Source of the DNA: Chitinophaga nivalis
Lineage (GTDB): Bacteria; Bacteroidota; Bacteroidia; Chitinophagales; Chitinophagaceae
Assembly: GCF_025989125.1 (NCBI RefSeq)
Contig: NZ_JAPDNR010000001.1
Location: 3,950,301-4,014,300, forward strand
DNA length: 64,000 nt
Direction of reading: 5' to 3'
Position numbers and translations under genes: made by a program. Within the stretch, counting starts at the first letter, position 1. Each line of letters opens with the position of its first letter. This document shows positions 53,106-62,178 of the stretch, piece after piece. The notes under the pieces were generated by a model, which saw only the letters and a list, made by a program, of their open reading frames with translations, searched no databases and was not told where the DNA came from.

Positions 53106-53878
53106 TGGAATTAGCGATCGAAATAAAGCAGCTGAATTTTTCCTATGGTAAACAAACCATTCTGGAGAATGTGAATGCAGGGTTTGGCACGCGCCGGTTT
53201 TCGGTGCTGCTGGGCACCAATGGCAGTGGAAAATCCACCTTGTTTAAGTCTATCACGGGGATATTGTCTGGTTACAAGGGCGTCGTGGAGGTAAAGGGAT
53301 GTCCGATAGATCAGCTTACTTATAAACAGAAAGCAAGGCAGATCGGTTTTTTGCCGCAGTTTTATCAGACCGTGTTTCCATTTACGGTGGAAGATATGCT
53401 GCTGACCGGCCGCGCGGCTTTCTCTGGCTTTGCTCCCACAGAAAAAGACCGGGTAATGGTAGCGGAGGTATTGGCAGAACTGGGACTGGAAGGGCTTCGG
53501 AAGAAGCGCTTCCCCCAGCTGTCGGGTGGAGAACAGCAGATGGTGATGATCGGCCGCTTACTCATGCAACACCCGGAAATTATTATCCTCGATGAACCTA
53601 CGAATCATCTGGATGTATACTATCAGCACTTTTTAATGAATAAGCTCAAAGCATTTGTGGCAGATGGGCGCACGGTGATAGCCATCATGCACAATCCTAC
53701 ACTGGCTTATCAGTTTGCAGACGATTTCTTTTTTATGCTGAATAAAACCGTGGTACCGGCGGCCAATGCGGCTGTACCGGAACTGGATATGCTGAAAGCC
53801 GTGTACAACACGAATTTTCTGCATATCCCGCATGATGACCTGCCGATTGTATTGCCGGTGGGAGACCGTTATTGTTAG
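53105..53878 (+). CDS. ABC transporter ATP-binding protein (FecE/BtuD type)
   Basis: 257 residues with Walker A GTNGSGKST at 37-45, Q-loop GFLPQFYQT, signature LSGGEQQMVMIGRL, Walker B with D-loop IIILDEPTNHLD and switch His in IAIMHNPTL. It powers the FecCD-type permease. It is the last gene of the receptor operon. Its stop codon overlaps that of the convergent LexA-like regulator gene by four bases, so no terminator separates the two transcripts. Confidence 0.94.
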   Translation: MELAIEIKQLNFSYGKQTILENVNAGFGTRRFSVLLGTNGSGKSTLFKSITGILSGYKGVVEVKGCPIDQLTYKQKARQIGFLPQFYQTVFPFTVEDMLLTGRAAFSGFAPTEKDRVMVAEVLAELGLEGLRKKRFPQLSGGEQQMVMIGRLLMQHPEIIILDEPTNHLDVYYQHFLMNKLKAFVADGRTVIAIMHNPTLAYQFADDFFFMLNKTVVPAANAAVPELDMLKAVYNTNFLHIPHDDLPIVLPVGDRYC

Positions 53879-54696
53879 CCCGGAGTATGCGTATTTACCA
53901 GCTGGTCCACCTTTGCATCCAGTTTTCCCAATGCCTGTAAAATAGCGTCCATGTCTGACTGTGGCGACAAATCGGTATTCGTCCAGTAGCTATGGTATTT
54001 CCACATTTCCAGCACTTCTCTTACCGGAAGGTCATAAGGTTTGAATAACGGGTTCAGTGAAACCAGGTGTAGTAAGCCGTTCTGCTGCATACGGTTATAG
54101 ACCACCTTAAATACAATGCCTTCATTTTTGGTGATCACCACACAGGGCGTACCGTCTTTCAGGGCAGACCAGTCCTGTATATATTCTACAATAACATAGG
54201 CGCCTTCCGGAACAGGTAACATGGATTCGCCTTTAACGGGAAACATCCTGAACTTCCGGTCTGCCGGGAGTTGCGGCATATGAAACACCGGGAGGCTGGA
54301 AATATAATCAGGGTCAGCAAAACCTGCGGTATAGCCGGCCTGAACACTGTGAGCAACCATTTCCACTTGTTCCTTATTATCCGGTGTAATCGTAGTGGCC
54401 AGTATCCGCATCTTTTTCCCGGTTACATAATTCATATCCCCGGCTTCCAGTTCGCGCAGATGCAATTCCCCGAGCCGCGACAGGTCGAGGCGCACGAAAG
54501 TATCCATATCAATCTTAAAAAAATCAGATATCAGCACCAGGTCTTCCAACAGCGGATTACGGGTGGCGCCGGTTTCCAATGCCTTTAGTTTGGTACGGGT
54601 AAATTGCAGGGCAGCCGCCAGATCATCCTGCGTTATTTTTTTCCTGTTGCGGAGAAATTTCAGGTTAGCGGCCCAAAAATTATTTTGTTCTTTCAT
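53875..54696 (-). CDS. LexA-like HTH/S24 transcriptional repressor
   Basis: 273 residues. An XRE-type helix-turn-helix (LRNRKKITQDDLAAALQFTR, TKLKALETGA) is joined to a LexA-type S24 domain. The catalytic Ser lies in FPVKGESMLPVPEGAYVIVE, a general-base Lys in GIVFKVVYN, and VQAGYTAGF offers an Ala-Gly pair that could be the autocleavage site. Such proteins repress DNA-damage genes until RecA-induced self-cleavage. It is divergent from imuA, and two TGGCA-N7-TGCCA dyads lie between them, so it most likely controls the mutasome operon and itself. The C-terminal tail (DAILQALGKLDAKVDQLV) is a short coiled coil. Confidence 0.88.
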   Translation of the reverse strand: MKEQNNFWAANLKFLRNRKKITQDDLAAALQFTRTKLKALETGATRNPLLEDLVLISDFFKIDMDTFVRLDLSRLGELHLRELEAGDMNYVTGKKMRILATTITPDNKEQVEMVAHSVQAGYTAGFADPDYISSLPVFHMPQLPADRKFRMFPVKGESMLPVPEGAYVIVEYIQDWSALKDGTPCVVITKNEGIVFKVVYNRMQQNGLLHLVSLNPLFKPYDLPVREVLEMWKYHSYWTNTDLSPQSDMDAILQALGKLDAKVDQLVNTHTPG

Positions 54697-54703
54697 ATTT
54701 TTT

Positions 54704-54743
54704 TGGCATTATTACTGCCAGCAAAATGGCACTAATAATGCCA
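54704..54743. promoter_or_regulatory. Two TGGCA-N7-TGCCA operators between lexA-like gene and imuA
   Basis: TGGCA-TTATTAC-TGCCA lies at 54704-54720 and TGGCA-CTAATAA-TGCCA at 54727-54743, with centres 23 bases (about two helical turns) apart. The two are also inverted copies of each other with one mismatch in 18. This fits cooperative binding of the divergently encoded LexA-like repressor. Confidence 0.75.
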
Positions 54744-54766
54744 AATGTAAGTCAACTTTTTGAAAT

Positions 54767-55501
54767 ATGAAACAGTCAGCTGCAAGAAATGAGGTGATAG
54801 CCAGGCTGAGAGGAGAAATTCTTTCTTCCGGGGGGACTGTATTTTCATCCTATGTCAATGATCATCCTGACCTGGGCCCCCTAAATAAGGCGTTTCCAGG
54901 GCATTGTTTCCCTTTCCGGGGCACCCATGAGTTTATCAGTCATACGAGTGAAACGGCGGCTGCTACGCTGGGTTTCATGGCCGGTTTGTTGAGCCGTATC
55001 ATGAAAGGTCCGGAGATGGCTGTTTGGGTGGGGGCGCACCGGATGCTGTTTCCACCGGCCCTGCAAACATTTTGTATTGTACCGGACAGGATCATTTTTA
55101 TAGACCTGGTAACGGAGAAAGAAATGCTCTGGGTGGTGGAGGAGTGCCTGAAATGTAATGCCCTGGCAGCCGTGGTAGGAGAGATTCCGGATGTTCCTCC
55201 CATTGCATTACGACGCCTTCAACTGGCGATAGAAAAAAGCGGCGTACCCTGTCTGCTGCACCGGCATCGCCCGCGAAGCGTGGAAAATACCGTTTGTACT
55301 ACCCGCTGGATGATTAGTCCCATGGCCAGTCTGCGGGAAGCAGGCTTGCCGGGTGTTGGTGATCCGCAATGGCAGGTATCCCTGCTGAAAGTCCGGAACG
55401 GAAAACCTGGCAACTGGCCGATAACATGGGATGGGCAACAGTTTCAGCATGGCGGTAGTGAAAGTACGGAACAACAAAATATTTATATCAAAGCAGGTTA
55501 G
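54767..55501 (+). CDS. imuA: ImuA-like mutasome protein
   Basis: 244 residues, a RecA/SulA-related protein of the error-prone repair cassette. It shows GHCFPFRGTHEFISHTSETA, AVWVGAHRMLFPPALQTFCI, DRIIFIDLVTEKEMLWVVEE and AVVGEIPDVPPIALRRLQLA. The nucleotide-binding P-loop is degenerate, as usual in ImuA. In other bacteria ImuA, ImuB and DnaE2 form a damage-induced translesion complex. It is the first gene of the plus-strand cassette, directly after the two dyads, and ends four bases before the ImuB start. Confidence 0.88.
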   Translation: MKQSAARNEVIARLRGEILSSGGTVFSSYVNDHPDLGPLNKAFPGHCFPFRGTHEFISHTSETAAATLGFMAGLLSRIMKGPEMAVWVGAHRMLFPPALQTFCIVPDRIIFIDLVTEKEMLWVVEECLKCNALAAVVGEIPDVPPIALRRLQLAIEKSGVPCLLHRHRPRSVENTVCTTRWMISPMASLREAGLPGVGDPQWQVSLLKVRNGKPGNWPITWDGQQFQHGGSESTEQQNIYIKAG

Positions 55502-55505
55502 TTGT

Positions 55506-56999
55506 ATGAAGCGTTACATGGCTGTATGGTTTCGCCATCTGGCGGCTGACCGGCTGGCACTGCGCTACCCGGGTCTGCGTCAACAGCCTTTTGTATTGGT
55601 TGCCCGGGAGCGGGGAAGGGTCGTCATCCGGGCGGTGAGCCGTGAGGCCGGTAGACTTGGCATACTGCCAGGTACCGTGCTGGCAGATGTAAGGGCGGTA
55701 TATCCGGACCTGTTGTTTTATGAGGAAGATCCTTCGCAGGAGAAACTGCTGGCATCTCTCGCCGTATGGTGTGATCGTTTTACGCCTATCACCGGCGTAG
55801 ATGGCCCCGACGGCCTGATACTCGACATCAGTGGTTGTACGCACCTGTGGGGAGGAGAAGAAACTTACTTCGAAAATATAGTTACCAGGCTACAGAGCGG
55901 CGGCTATCATGTACGGGCCGCTATTGCAGATACGATGGCGGCAGCCTGGGCAGTGGCCCGGTATGGGAGCACTCATCCGGTCATTGCACAGGGAGGCCAG
56001 GCAGCTGTCATGCGCTACCTGCCACCGGAAGCATTGCGGCTGGAGCCGGCTGTGGTAGACCGCCTGCGGAAATTAGGTCTTACGCAGATAGGGCTGTTTA
56101 TGGATATGCCACCGGCTGTATTGCGGCGGCGATTCGGGCTGCAGGTACAGGAATGCCTTGGCAAAGTACTCGGCCATCTGCCGGAACTACTGGTGCCGGT
56201 ACAACCACCGGTGCCTTACCTGGAGCGGCTTCCCTGCTTCGATCCGATACGAACGGCTCCCGGCATTGAGCTGGCCATCCGGCAACTGCTGGCAATGATT
56301 TGTCAGCGGCTCCAACAGGAAGAGAAAGGGCTGCGTAAAGCAAGGCTGGTATGTTACCGCACCGATGGCCAGCAGCAACAGATAGCCATCGGCACCAACA
56401 GTCCGGTACGTAACCAGGAACACCTGTTCCGGCTTTTCGAACTGAAAATAGAAACCATCGAACCCGATCTGGGTATCGAGCTGTTTGTATTGGAGGCGCC
56501 GGTCGTAGAAGGGTTGACGACACAACAGGAACGGCTATGGGACCTGGACACCTGCGGGAAAAAAGAGGCCGTGACTAAATTACTGGATCGGCTGGAAAAC
56601 CGCCTTGGCGCCGCGGCCATTCATCGCTACCTGCCTGAAGAGCACCACTGGCCGGAACGTTCCATCAGACAAACCACAGACATCCAGGAAGCGGCGGCAG
56701 TGGCCTGGCCGGAATATCCCATGCGGCCGGTAAGCCTGTTGGGGGCACCGGTGCGCATCGAAGTGTCGGTACCCATTCCCGATTACCCGCCTATTCTTTT
56801 TATTCATAAAGGCAACATCCATAAGGTGGTGAAGGCCGACGGGCCGGAAAGGATAGAACGGGAATGGTGGATAGAGAAAGGATTACAAAGAGATTATTAT
56901 CAGGTGGAAGATGAAGCAGGAGGCAGGTATTGGTTGTTTCGCTCCGGGCATTATGGCGAACATAAGCCGGAGTGGTTTATACACGGATACTTTGCGTGA
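55506..56999 (+). CDS. imuB: ImuB, Y-family polymerase-like mutasome protein
   Basis: 497 residues from the ATG at 55506 (MKRYMAVWFRHLAADRLALR). The open frame begins 75 bases earlier inside imuA but without family similarity. It has the palm/finger pattern of Y-family polymerases (VIRAVSREAGRLGILPGTVL, VDGPDGLILDISGCTHLWGG) and helix-hairpin-helix parts. The acidic catalytic residues are not in the usual places, in line with ImuB acting as a clamp-binding adaptor rather than a polymerase. It links ImuA and DnaE2 at lesions. It ends 11 bases before dnaE2. Confidence 0.9.
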   Translation: MKRYMAVWFRHLAADRLALRYPGLRQQPFVLVARERGRVVIRAVSREAGRLGILPGTVLADVRAVYPDLLFYEEDPSQEKLLASLAVWCDRFTPITGVDGPDGLILDISGCTHLWGGEETYFENIVTRLQSGGYHVRAAIADTMAAAWAVARYGSTHPVIAQGGQAAVMRYLPPEALRLEPAVVDRLRKLGLTQIGLFMDMPPAVLRRRFGLQVQECLGKVLGHLPELLVPVQPPVPYLERLPCFDPIRTAPGIELAIRQLLAMICQRLQQEEKGLRKARLVCYRTDGQQQQIAIGTNSPVRNQEHLFRLFELKIETIEPDLGIELFVLEAPVVEGLTTQQERLWDLDTCGKKEAVTKLLDRLENRLGAAAIHRYLPEEHHWPERSIRQTTDIQEAAAVAWPEYPMRPVSLLGAPVRIEVSVPIPDYPPILFIHKGNIHKVVKADGPERIEREWWIEKGLQRDYYQVEDEAGGRYWLFRSGHYGEHKPEWFIHGYFA

Positions 57000-57010
57000 A
57001 TAATAACGGT

Positions 57011-60000
57011 ATGGGATATACGGAATTACAGATCACAACGAATTTTAGCTTCTTACGGGGCGCATCGCACCCGGAAGAACTTGTGGAACAGGCACTCAGC
57101 CTGGGATACACGGCGATAGCCATTACTGACCATAATACGTTGGCCGGTATTGTACGGGCGCATGCGGCCGCAAGAGGGAAAGATATCAGGATCATCCCTG
57201 CCTGCCGGCTGGATTTACAGGATGGGCCGCCATTATTGGCTTATCCTACTGACAGGGCTGCCTATGGCCGTTTGTCAGCCATGTTGTCTACCGGTAACCT
57301 CCGTACGGAAAAAGGTAAATGTATACTCTATAAAAAAGATGTGTATCAATATGCAGCAGGCATCAAATTCGTAATGATACCACCTGTTGCTTTAAATGGC
57401 GCTTTTGATTTTGAAGATGATTTTAAAAGAGCGGCCAGGGAGTACCGGCAACATTTCAAATCGGACTTATACATGGCGGCGTCGTGGTCTTACCGGGGCA
57501 ATGACGGGAAGAAACTGTACCGCATTGCGCAGTGTTGCGCCGCGCTGCATATTGGTATGGTAGCTACGAATGACGTATACTATCATCATCCGGAGCGGCG
57601 GGAACTGCAGGATATTGTGACCTGCGTAAGGGAAAAATGTACGATTCATGATGCCGGATACCGGCTGTACCAGAATGCGGAGCGTTATCTGAAACCGATC
57701 GCAGAAATACAGCGTTTGTTCCGGCATTATCCGGAAGCATTGGCGCATGCACAGGAAATAGCCGCCTCCTGTCAGTTTTCGCTGGACAGCCTGGAATACG
57801 TTTACCCGGAAGAAATCACCACAGAAGGCCGGACACCCCAGGAGGAGCTGGAAATGCTGACCTGGCGCGGCGCCGGCGAACGATTCCCGGATGGTATTCC
57901 GGAGAAAGTAGCGAACAGTATCAGGGAAGAACTGGCTTTTATGGCCCGGAAAAATTATGCAGCATATTTTCTGACGGTATATGACCTGGTACGTTTTGCA
58001 AGAAGCCAGGATATTTTATGCCAGGGCCGTGGCTCTGCGGCCAACTCCGTTGTATGTTTTTGTTTGGGCATTACGGCTATCAATCCCCAGAAAGTAAACC
58101 TGTTGTTTGCCCGCTTTATGTCTGATGCCAGGGATGAAGCCCCGGACATAGATGTGGATTTTGAACACGAGCGCAGGGAAGAAGTGATTCAGTATGTCTA
58201 CGCAAAATATGGCCGCGACAGAGCAGGGATTGTAGCTACTGTGACCCAGGTGCATTGGAAAGGGGCGATACGGGATGTAGGAAAGGCAATGGGTTTGTCG
58301 ATGGATGCGGTAGATCATCTGGCGAAAGCCGGGTATGAATTTACCGACGAATGGATGGAAGGAAATACGGCTTCCAGTAAAGGCTTTAAAGCGAAAGATC
58401 CGGTGCTGATGAAAGTACTGGAACTGACAGACCAATACATTGGCTTTCCGCGGCAGCTGGGGCAGCATACCGGCGGATTTGTTATTACGCAGCACCAGCT
58501 GTCTGACCTTTGCCCTATCCTCCATGCTAGAATGGAAGGCCGTACCAATATTGAATGGAACAAAGACGATATCGAAACACTGGGATTCCTCAAGGTGGAT
58601 GTGCTGGCACTGGGTATGCTCACCTGTATCCGTAAAGCGTTTGACCTGCTCCGGTTGTATTATGACCAGCATTATACCTTAGCTACTATTCCGGAAGAAG
58701 ATGAAGCGGTGTATGATATGATCTGTAAAGCAGATACGATTGGCGTATTTCAGATAGAAAGCCGGGCACAGATGTCGATGTTGCCGAGATTAAAGCCCCG
58801 TCAGTTTTATGACCTGGTCATTGAAGTGGCGATTGTAAGACCCGGACCTATTCAGGGCGGCATGGTGCATCCTTATCTCCGCAGACGGAACAACGAAGAA
58901 GCAGCCGTGTATCCTAAACCAGAACTGGAAGCCATTCTTAAGCGCACCCTGGGCGTACCGTTATTTCAGGAGCAAGCCATGGAAATTGCTATGGTGGCTG
59001 CGGATTTTACCGCAGCAGAAGCAGATGGCCTCCGGCGCAGCATGGCTACTTTCAAAGCACACGGACAGGTGGTGAAGTGGCGGGAGAAATTGATTGCCGG
59101 GATGGTGAAAAAAGGCTACGACCTGGCATTTGCCGAACGGATATTCAAGCAGCTGGAAGGATTCGGTTCTTACGGTTTTCCGGAGAGCCATGCTGCCAGT
59201 TTTGCGTTGCTGGTATATGTTTCCTGCTGGATTAAATGTTATTACCCCGATGTTTTTGCCTGTGCCTTGCTGAACAGTCAGCCGATGGGTTTCTATGCGC
59301 CCGCACAACTGGTGACGGATGCCCGTAATCATGGTGTGGTCGTACGTCCGGTGGATGTGAACCATTCACATTGGAACAATACCCTGGAAGAGCAGGCCGG
59401 CAAATACCGGGTACTGAGACTGGGATTCAGGCAGGTAAAAGGATTGGGGCAGGAAGAGATGGAACGGCTGATAGCAGGAAGGGCAGCGTCTTATGTGAAT
59501 ATACATGCCATGATGGATGCCGGCGTAAGTTTAACTACGCTGGAGCGGTTGGCAGATGCAGATGCTTTCCGGTCTATGAAAATGGACCGCCGGCAGGCAT
59601 TATGGGAAGTGTCGGCATTGGCAGACAGACCCCACGCGCTCTTTGAAGGCCAGCCATCAGCGAGTGCCGGCGAAGCACCGGTGCAGCTGCCATTGATGAC
59701 GCCTTCCGAACAGGTGGTACAGGATTACGCTGCCATGGCTTTATCGCTGAAAGCCCATCCGGTAAGTTTTGTACGCCGGCAGCTGTTTGAACGCAAGGTG
59801 CTGTCTATCCGGGAACTGGACCTGTGGCCGGATGGAACGCCTTTGAGGGTAGCAGGACTGGTATTGGTACGCCAACGACCCGGCACGGCGAGCGGTATCT
59901 GTTTTATCACCATTGAAGATGAAACCGGCAGCGCCAACCTGGTGGCTTTTGCCCGCATTTTTGAACAGTTCCGGAAAGAGATCGTGACAGCACGTTTGCT

Positions 60001-60220
60001 GATGGTGGAAGGGAAATTGCAGCGGGAAGGTATTGTAACACATGTTGTCATTGAAAAATGCTATAACTGCAATGCATGGCTTAATCAGCTATCGGTGCCG
60101 ACTGACGAAGAACAGCGGATGAAGGTATCTTATAGTGATCATACATCTCCTGCCATGAAAAAGCCGGCTCCTAAAATGGTACAGGCGGAACTTTTTCCGA
60201 AAGGCAGGAATTTTAAATAG
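57011..60220 (+). CDS. dnaE2: Error-prone DNA polymerase III alpha subunit DnaE2
   Basis: 1,069 residues from the ATG at 57011 (MGYTELQITTNFSFLRGASH); 13 upstream codons are open but overlap imuB. The order is PHP domain (LSLGYTAIAITDHNTLAGIV), polymerase core with the metal-binding acidic motif PDIDVDFEHERREEV and GRGSAANSVVCFCLGIT, helix-hairpin-helix region and a C-terminal OB fold (LRVAGLVLVRQRPGTASGIC). It copies damaged DNA with low fidelity during the SOS response. The C-terminus holds QAELF, close to the beta-clamp consensus. Seven bases separate it from the alkB-like gene. Confidence 0.95.
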   Translation: MGYTELQITTNFSFLRGASHPEELVEQALSLGYTAIAITDHNTLAGIVRAHAAARGKDIRIIPACRLDLQDGPPLLAYPTDRAAYGRLSAMLSTGNLRTEKGKCILYKKDVYQYAAGIKFVMIPPVALNGAFDFEDDFKRAAREYRQHFKSDLYMAASWSYRGNDGKKLYRIAQCCAALHIGMVATNDVYYHHPERRELQDIVTCVREKCTIHDAGYRLYQNAERYLKPIAEIQRLFRHYPEALAHAQEIAASCQFSLDSLEYVYPEEITTEGRTPQEELEMLTWRGAGERFPDGIPEKVANSIREELAFMARKNYAAYFLTVYDLVRFARSQDILCQGRGSAANSVVCFCLGITAINPQKVNLLFARFMSDARDEAPDIDVDFEHERREEVIQYVYAKYGRDRAGIVATVTQVHWKGAIRDVGKAMGLSMDAVDHLAKAGYEFTDEWMEGNTASSKGFKAKDPVLMKVLELTDQYIGFPRQLGQHTGGFVITQHQLSDLCPILHARMEGRTNIEWNKDDIETLGFLKVDVLALGMLTCIRKAFDLLRLYYDQHYTLATIPEEDEAVYDMICKADTIGVFQIESRAQMSMLPRLKPRQFYDLVIEVAIVRPGPIQGGMVHPYLRRRNNEEAAVYPKPELEAILKRTLGVPLFQEQAMEIAMVAADFTAAEADGLRRSMATFKAHGQVVKWREKLIAGMVKKGYDLAFAERIFKQLEGFGSYGFPESHAASFALLVYVSCWIKCYYPDVFACALLNSQPMGFYAPAQLVTDARNHGVVVRPVDVNHSHWNNTLEEQAGKYRVLRLGFRQVKGLGQEEMERLIAGRAASYVNIHAMMDAGVSLTTLERLADADAFRSMKMDRRQALWEVSALADRPHALFEGQPSASAGEAPVQLPLMTPSEQVVQDYAAMALSLKAHPVSFVRRQLFERKVLSIRELDLWPDGTPLRVAGLVLVRQRPGTASGICFITIEDETGSANLVAFARIFEQFRKEIVTARLLMVEGKLQREGIVTHVVIEKCYNCNAWLNQLSVPTDEEQRMKVSYSDHTSPAMKKPAPKMVQAELFPKGRNFK

Positions 60221-60226
60221 TGAATC

Positions 60227-60847
60227 ATGCAACTGAAATTATTTGATGAGGATAGGCTGTTGATGCTGCCGGAGGATTTGATAGCATATGATCCTGCTTT
60301 TCTGAGCAGAGAGGAAAGTGATGGGTTGCTGGAACAGCTGCTCAACACTGTGCCCTGGCAACAAAGCAAAGTGATGATGTATGAAAAGGAAGTGCTGACA
60401 CCGCGGCTATCTGCCTGGTTTGGTACGGAACCTATCCGGAGTGGCGACCAACGCCCGGTGTTGCCCTGGCCTCATGAATTGCTGGCACTCAAAACAAAAG
60501 TGGAAGCAGCAGCCGGAATCGTATTCGATGGTGTTTTGCTGAACTATTACAGAGATAATAATGATTCTGTGGCCTGGCATGCAGACAAGGACACGGTACC
60601 GGGATTAAAAACAGAAATCGCTTCCATCAGCCTGGGAGAGGAGCGCCATTTTGATTTCCGTAGTAAAGATGATCACCGCCGTCGTTATTCGATAAAACTG
60701 CAACATGGATCATTGCTGCTGATGAAAGGGGATCTGCAAAGATATTGGGAGCACCGTATCGCTAAGTCTATTAAACCGATGAAAGCGAGAATTAACCTTA
60801 CTTTCAGGAAAGTGGGTGGAATAATGGTGGCCCCGGATGTTGCCTGA
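60227..60847 (+). CDS. alkB: AlkB-like 2-oxoglutarate/Fe(II) DNA dealkylase
   Basis: 206 residues. The iron ligands are His and Asp in VAWHADKD and the distal His in YWEHRIAKS; 2-oxoglutarate is bound by Arg in ARINLTFR. GVLLNYYRDNNDSVAWH and IASISLGEERHFDFR are typical of the ALKBH2/3-like branch. It removes methyl groups from bases by oxidation. It lies seven bases behind dnaE2, so direct damage reversal and lesion bypass are induced as one operon. The N-terminus MQLKLF contains the QLxLF beta-clamp-binding consensus. A terminator follows at 61078. Confidence 0.93.
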   Translation: MQLKLFDEDRLLMLPEDLIAYDPAFLSREESDGLLEQLLNTVPWQQSKVMMYEKEVLTPRLSAWFGTEPIRSGDQRPVLPWPHELLALKTKVEAAAGIVFDGVLLNYYRDNNDSVAWHADKDTVPGLKTEIASISLGEERHFDFRSKDDHRRRYSIKLQHGSLLLMKGDLQRYWEHRIAKSIKPMKARINLTFRKVGGIMVAPDVA

Positions 60848-61077
60848 TAATCGTACAATGTTTTATCGGTAAGAGATAGCGCTAAAACCTGTATACATCT
60901 CCACTGAAAAATCAGTCTTACCATATGGTAACTGATTAACTGTCCGCATATTTCCAATCCTGCAAGAGAATGGAGTAGCAGCTAAGATGCCGTTCGGAAA
61001 ACGATACCCGATATTATTATTCATGGGGATGATCAGCCATAGTAGGGGTTTTGCCGGCTGTTCGATAACTTGTAAAA

Positions 61078-61118
61078 AAAAGTGTCTCCGGATTTAGGAG
61101 ACACTTTTACCATTTTTT
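61078..61118. terminator. Bidirectional terminator
   Basis: Perfect 12-bp stem AAAAGTGTCTCC (61078-61089) with GGAGACACTTTT (61097-61108), preceded by A and followed by ACCATTTTTT. It separates the plus-strand alkB operon from the minus-strand gene ending at 61120. Confidence 0.9.
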
Positions 61119-61119
61119 A

Positions 61120-62178
61120 TCATACAGGCAGGGCATAGCTGCGTAACTGACCATCACCGGTCGTCATCAACAGCTGGTTATGCACCATCATTACATTGAT
61201 AATATTACTGCTGTAATCATAGATGTAATCCGGATTGGTAGTAGGATTACCATCCAGGTCATAGGCCGTAAATTCAATACCCTCCGGCATTACCTCCGCC
61301 TTGCAACGTAAATCTTTTCTGTCCAGTAATAACAATCTGCCAAACTGGGAAACGATCAGGATATGATGATCATCTACAAAATATACACTGTAGTTGATAT
61401 TATCGGGTTCAGTAGCCGGAAAATCTTTACTACCGGCGAAAATAGCCTCCTGATCCTGCTCCGCTATCCGGGCAATTTCAGGGAAGGAGTAAATGGCTAA
61501 GGGGCCATCATAATGAGGGGCCATCACAAATTCTTTTCCGGATGGCGCAAAGTTACCCATGATCACATTATTACATTGTGTAAGTGTAGTCAGGGAGATG
61601 GCGCCATCTTGCAGCTGTAACTGCATCAGGATGGATTGTTCCTGGCCGGCAGCAGCTTCCAGCAACACAATGCCATTATCTGGCGTATGGTGAAAGGCAT
61701 AGGTGTATTGCTGGCTTTCCAGCAGGGGGGAAGTAGCCAGTATTTCAAAAGTAGCTGCATCTATTACCTGCAGCTGATCTGGTTCATTTTCATGACCAGG
61801 TAATACGTACCAGATGGTTTTATTATCACGGGTGAAATAACAGGCAGCACCCAGGAACCATCCCCAGGAGTCATGTTCCACGGTATGTAATATTTGGGTG
61901 CCTGCTGCATCAAGAATGCGTATGTCGGTCATACCGGCAATCGCAATCAGGCGGCCATCAGAGGAGGCAGACAGTTTACTGCTTACATAGTTCGCATTTT
62001 GTCCCAGGATGATTTTTTCCCAGACAATTTCAAGGTTGGCGTTGAGCTTTGTAATCAGCGGCTGACTCGCAAAGTTCATCAGGACTTCTCCATCCGGCAA
62101 TGGTACTACGTTTACCGGATTGGCAGTGAATGTTAGTTTGTGCTGTAACGGCAGGTTTATATGCGGAAATTGACTCAT
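61120..62178 (-). CDS. Probable beta-propeller protein of unknown function
   Basis: 352 residues without a signal peptide or membrane helix. It consists of repeated four-strand blades typical of WD40/YVTN-like propellers: VSSKLSASSDGRLIAIAGMT, DIRILDAAGTQILHTVEHDS, DQLQVIDAATFEILATSPLL, NINYSVYFVDDHHILIVSQF and RLLLLDRKDLRCKAEVMPEG. No catalytic motif is visible. It probably acts as a cytoplasmic binding scaffold. It stands alone on the minus strand with a terminator behind it. I do not recognise a specific family. Confidence 0.7.
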   Translation of the reverse strand: MSQFPHINLPLQHKLTFTANPVNVVPLPDGEVLMNFASQPLITKLNANLEIVWEKIILGQNANYVSSKLSASSDGRLIAIAGMTDIRILDAAGTQILHTVEHDSWGWFLGAACYFTRDNKTIWYVLPGHENEPDQLQVIDAATFEILATSPLLESQQYTYAFHHTPDNGIVLLEAAAGQEQSILMQLQLQDGAISLTTLTQCNNVIMGNFAPSGKEFVMAPHYDGPLAIYSFPEIARIAEQDQEAIFAGSKDFPATEPDNINYSVYFVDDHHILIVSQFGRLLLLDRKDLRCKAEVMPEGIEFTAYDLDGNPTTNPDYIYDYSSNIINVMMVHNQLLMTTGDGQLRSYALPV

